From Acidobacteriaceae bacterium (GTDB lineage Bacteria; Acidobacteriota; Terriglobia; Terriglobales; Acidobacteriaceae), in assembly GCA_030044455.1 (NCBI GenBank), contig JASHVU010000492.1, positions 1 through 8,248 of the forward strand: a stretch of 8,248 bases of DNA. Direction: 5' to 3'. The notes under the pieces are model-generated. The model had not been told where the DNA came from, did no database searches, and saw only the letters and a list, made by a program, of their open reading frames with translations. Shown piece by piece: positions 6,548 through 8,248 of this stretch. A program made the translations under genes and the position numbers. Position 1 is the stretch's first letter. Every line of letters starts with the position of its first letter.

Positions 6548-8248
6548 TCATTGGCCAGTTCCTGCCGCTAAGGGCCAGCCGGCTCCCATGATCATTAGCT
6601 TGGCCTCGAACGTGTTGCGTGTTTTAAGTCTTTCAAATCCAAGTCCCTGCTGCGACATCGGCGTCTTGTGGGGATGCCAGCAAATATGGTTCCACAGCCA
6701 TGGGTGGGTTGAAGACAACTTCAGAAACCGCCGTGTCAGGTTGATCTCCAACTGACACACGTCTTCGAATGCAGAAGCGCGCGCAGGATCCCTAGCATAT
6801 CTACACGCGTTGCACCAGTTCAGGGCGCAGGCCACCGCAAGAATCTGTCCTTCGGCTGAGACCGCCTCGTGCACGCTGGCGAGCGAGTTATTTTCGAGTG
6901 CGGCAGCCGCAGCTAAATCCGACCCGGCTCGTTGCCAATGAGTTTGCACGCGGAGAAACTGCGTCTCCAGACGATTGACTAGGCTGCCGGTGAAGAAGTT
7001 GAAAGGACTGAACCAGTGAATGCGATCTGCCTGGTCTGAGTCTGAGAACATATCGCGCAACAGTGGTGTCGCCAGGCACATATTCCAGCCCAAGCCGAAG
7101 CGACCTGAGATCTGCGAACATTTTGTATCGCCCAATCCGACCGGGAGATACTCATAGCCCCGATCGAACTCGTTCCAGCCGCTAATCGCAAGTCTTCGGG
7201 CATCTTCCTGTTTGTAAATATCCTCTGCAACTTTGCGCAGGAGATCCGCTTCCGAGATTTCAGGCTGCGTATTGAAAATTGCAAATGCCCGCTCGCATGA
7301 GTCATCCCAATGTCCGCCGCAATCGAAATCGACCAGCTTGTCGCAACCAATACTATGATTCAAACGCAAATGCCTGTAGATGCGACCTGGCATCGGAGGT
7401 GATCCAAGAAAGAAATCATCGATGCCGCTACCCAGTGCTGGCATATCGACAACCAGTTCTACGCCCATTGCGCTAACGGCTTCCTTGAAGTTGGGACCCT
7501 CTTCGCCGGTCAAATTGGAGTCATCAAAAAGCGGTTCACCAGGAATGGATGTCTCAAGATGCTGTCTGGTATTCATCTCCATCTTGCAGATCAGGAAATA
7601 CGGCTTGGTCACATGCTTTTGCACTTCGGTCAGATATCCCGGTTCCCAAAACCACTCATAGACAAAAAGGGCGGCGTCGGCTCGTTCCTTGCGCAGGGTC
7701 TTTTGGATAGTGCCGTACATGTTGCCAATGTGCTGTGCACGCGTTGTCCCGTGCGCATGAGGACAGGTTTCGTCGCAAACAAATGCGTCGTTATCAAGTG
7801 TTGCCACTTTCAGGCCCCGGATCGAAGATGAAAGTTTCAGATAGCTGGAGACCATCTCTGCAATAAACTCCAGGCCGGCTCCGTCCTGGCAAGTGCAAAG
7901 CGTCTCCCGCCGCACACCGTGCCATATACAGCTGCCCAGCGCTTGAGGGTGATGATCTCGCAGATATTCCCGCAGTTCCCCGTTGAGCCGCGGCATCCAG
8001 AACGAACTGTAAAAATCGAGACCGGAATCAGAGCACATCGCGCAAATTCGCACCAGGTAATCCTGATACATCGCCTTCTGTGTGCTTCGGGTGAAATCGA
8101 AGATGTCAAACAGCTTCCAATCACCCAGGTAGCCTTGGTCTGGGCCCGGGTCCCAGCTCCAACGCAGATAGTCGTTTTCTATCCAGATGCCGGTGTAGCC
8201 GCGCTCTTTATAACGCACCAGTACCGGCCTGATTTCTTCCACATCCTG
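6548..8248 (-). CDS. Cys-rich TIM-barrel-like protein, probable glycoside hydrolase of unassigned family (5' end outside window)
   Basis: About 566 residues are visible; the stop is TGA 6548-6550 and the frame is open through the right edge, so the N-terminus is missing. The GTG at 8240-8242 falls inside an ongoing domain and is unlikely to be the start. Numbering below counts from that GTG. The visible part begins like a barrel strand (YKERGYTGIWIEND, 11-24). It continues with LDFYSSFWMPR (75-85), GLKVATLDNDAF (143-154), ALFVYEWFWEPGY (191-203) and LVVDMPALG (263-271), and then ISGWNEFDRGYEYLP (353-367), followed by a mostly helical tail. The strand spacing and the W-N-x-F...P-x-G segment recall GH20/GH67/GH115-like barrels, but I cannot place it in a family. 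It has 18 cysteines, including C67-x-x-C70, C116-x-C118, and C156-D-E-x-C160 followed by H162 and H164. This suggests either a metal site or a cytoplasmic location. It is the first visible gene of the minus-strand series, 136 bp before the transporter. Confidence 0.55.
   Translation of the reverse strand, partial: QDVEEIRPVLVRYKERGYTGIWIENDYLRWSWDPGPDQGYLGDWKLFDIFDFTRSTQKAMYQDYLVRICAMCSDSGLDFYSSFWMPRLNGELREYLRDHHPQALGSCIWHGVRRETLCTCQDGAGLEFIAEMVSSYLKLSSSIRGLKVATLDNDAFVCDETCPHAHGTTRAQHIGNMYGTIQKTLRKERADAALFVYEWFWEPGYLTEVQKHVTKPYFLICKMEMNTRQHLETSIPGEPLFDDSNLTGEEGPNFKEAVSAMGVELVVDMPALGSGIDDFFLGSPPMPGRIYRHLRLNHSIGCDKLVDFDCGGHWDDSCERAFAIFNTQPEISEADLLRKVAEDIYKQEDARRLAISGWNEFDRGYEYLPVGLGDTKCSQISGRFGLGWNMCLATPLLRDMFSDSDQADRIHWFSPFNFFTGSLVNRLETQFLRVQTHWQRAGSDLAAAAALENNSLASVHEAVSAEGQILAVACALNWCNACRYARDPARASAFEDVCQLEINLTRRFLKLSSTHPWLWNHICWHPHKTPMSQQGLGFERLKTRNTFEAKLMIMGAGWPLAAGTGQ

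Noticed and set aside
8240..8242. GTG as the start of the right-edge protein
   Set aside because: The frame continues to the window edge and the residue run resembles the inside of a barrel domain, so the true start lies outside.

Overview
The window looks like part of a bacterial carbohydrate-utilisation locus. Base composition is moderately GC-rich and coding is dense. All genes with a readable function are glycoside hydrolases, hydrolase-like proteins or sugar transport. The mix of a twin-arginine-exported DUF1680-type enzyme, an MFS sugar porter and large secreted glycosidase-like proteins of no clear family, with no TonB receptor or SusD visible, would fit an Acidobacteriota (Terriglobales-like) soil bacterium. 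That assignment is an inference from gene style only and is tentative. No rRNA, tRNA, mobile element, CRISPR array or long repeat was seen.

Layout. Positions 2-460 on the + strand hold the last ~152 residues of a GH127/DUF1680-type protein whose start lies left of the window. A short convergent gap (461-518) follows and contains a hairpin that could end transcription of the minus-strand genes. The rest is a minus-strand gene series, read right to left. It starts with a large TIM-barrel-like protein of unassigned family, open at the right edge (6548-8248). A 136-bp leader follows, with a perfect 12-bp palindrome and a second inverted repeat (6412-6547). Next comes an MFS sugar porter with a GTG start (5041-6411), a 71-bp gap, a secreted 795-residue protein with a GH42-like three-part layout (2582-4969), a 14-bp gap, and a Tat-exported GH127-type enzyme that keeps all four expected zinc-ligand positions (519-2567).

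How the genes may work together. The exported pair (2582-4969 and 519-2567) would trim a plant glycan or hydroxyproline-linked arabinoside outside the cytoplasm. The sugar porter would import the released sugar. The Cys-rich protein at the right edge would act on a related glycoside, in a compartment that cannot be decided here because its N-terminus is missing. The most likely theme is a beta-L-arabinofuranoside-containing substrate, because characterised GH127 members are Zn-Cys beta-L-arabinofuranosidases, but DUF1680 proteins also include other families (for example GH146) and the substrate cannot be read from sequence alone. The two least explained genes, 2582-4969 and 6548-8248, are the best candidates for undescribed activities.
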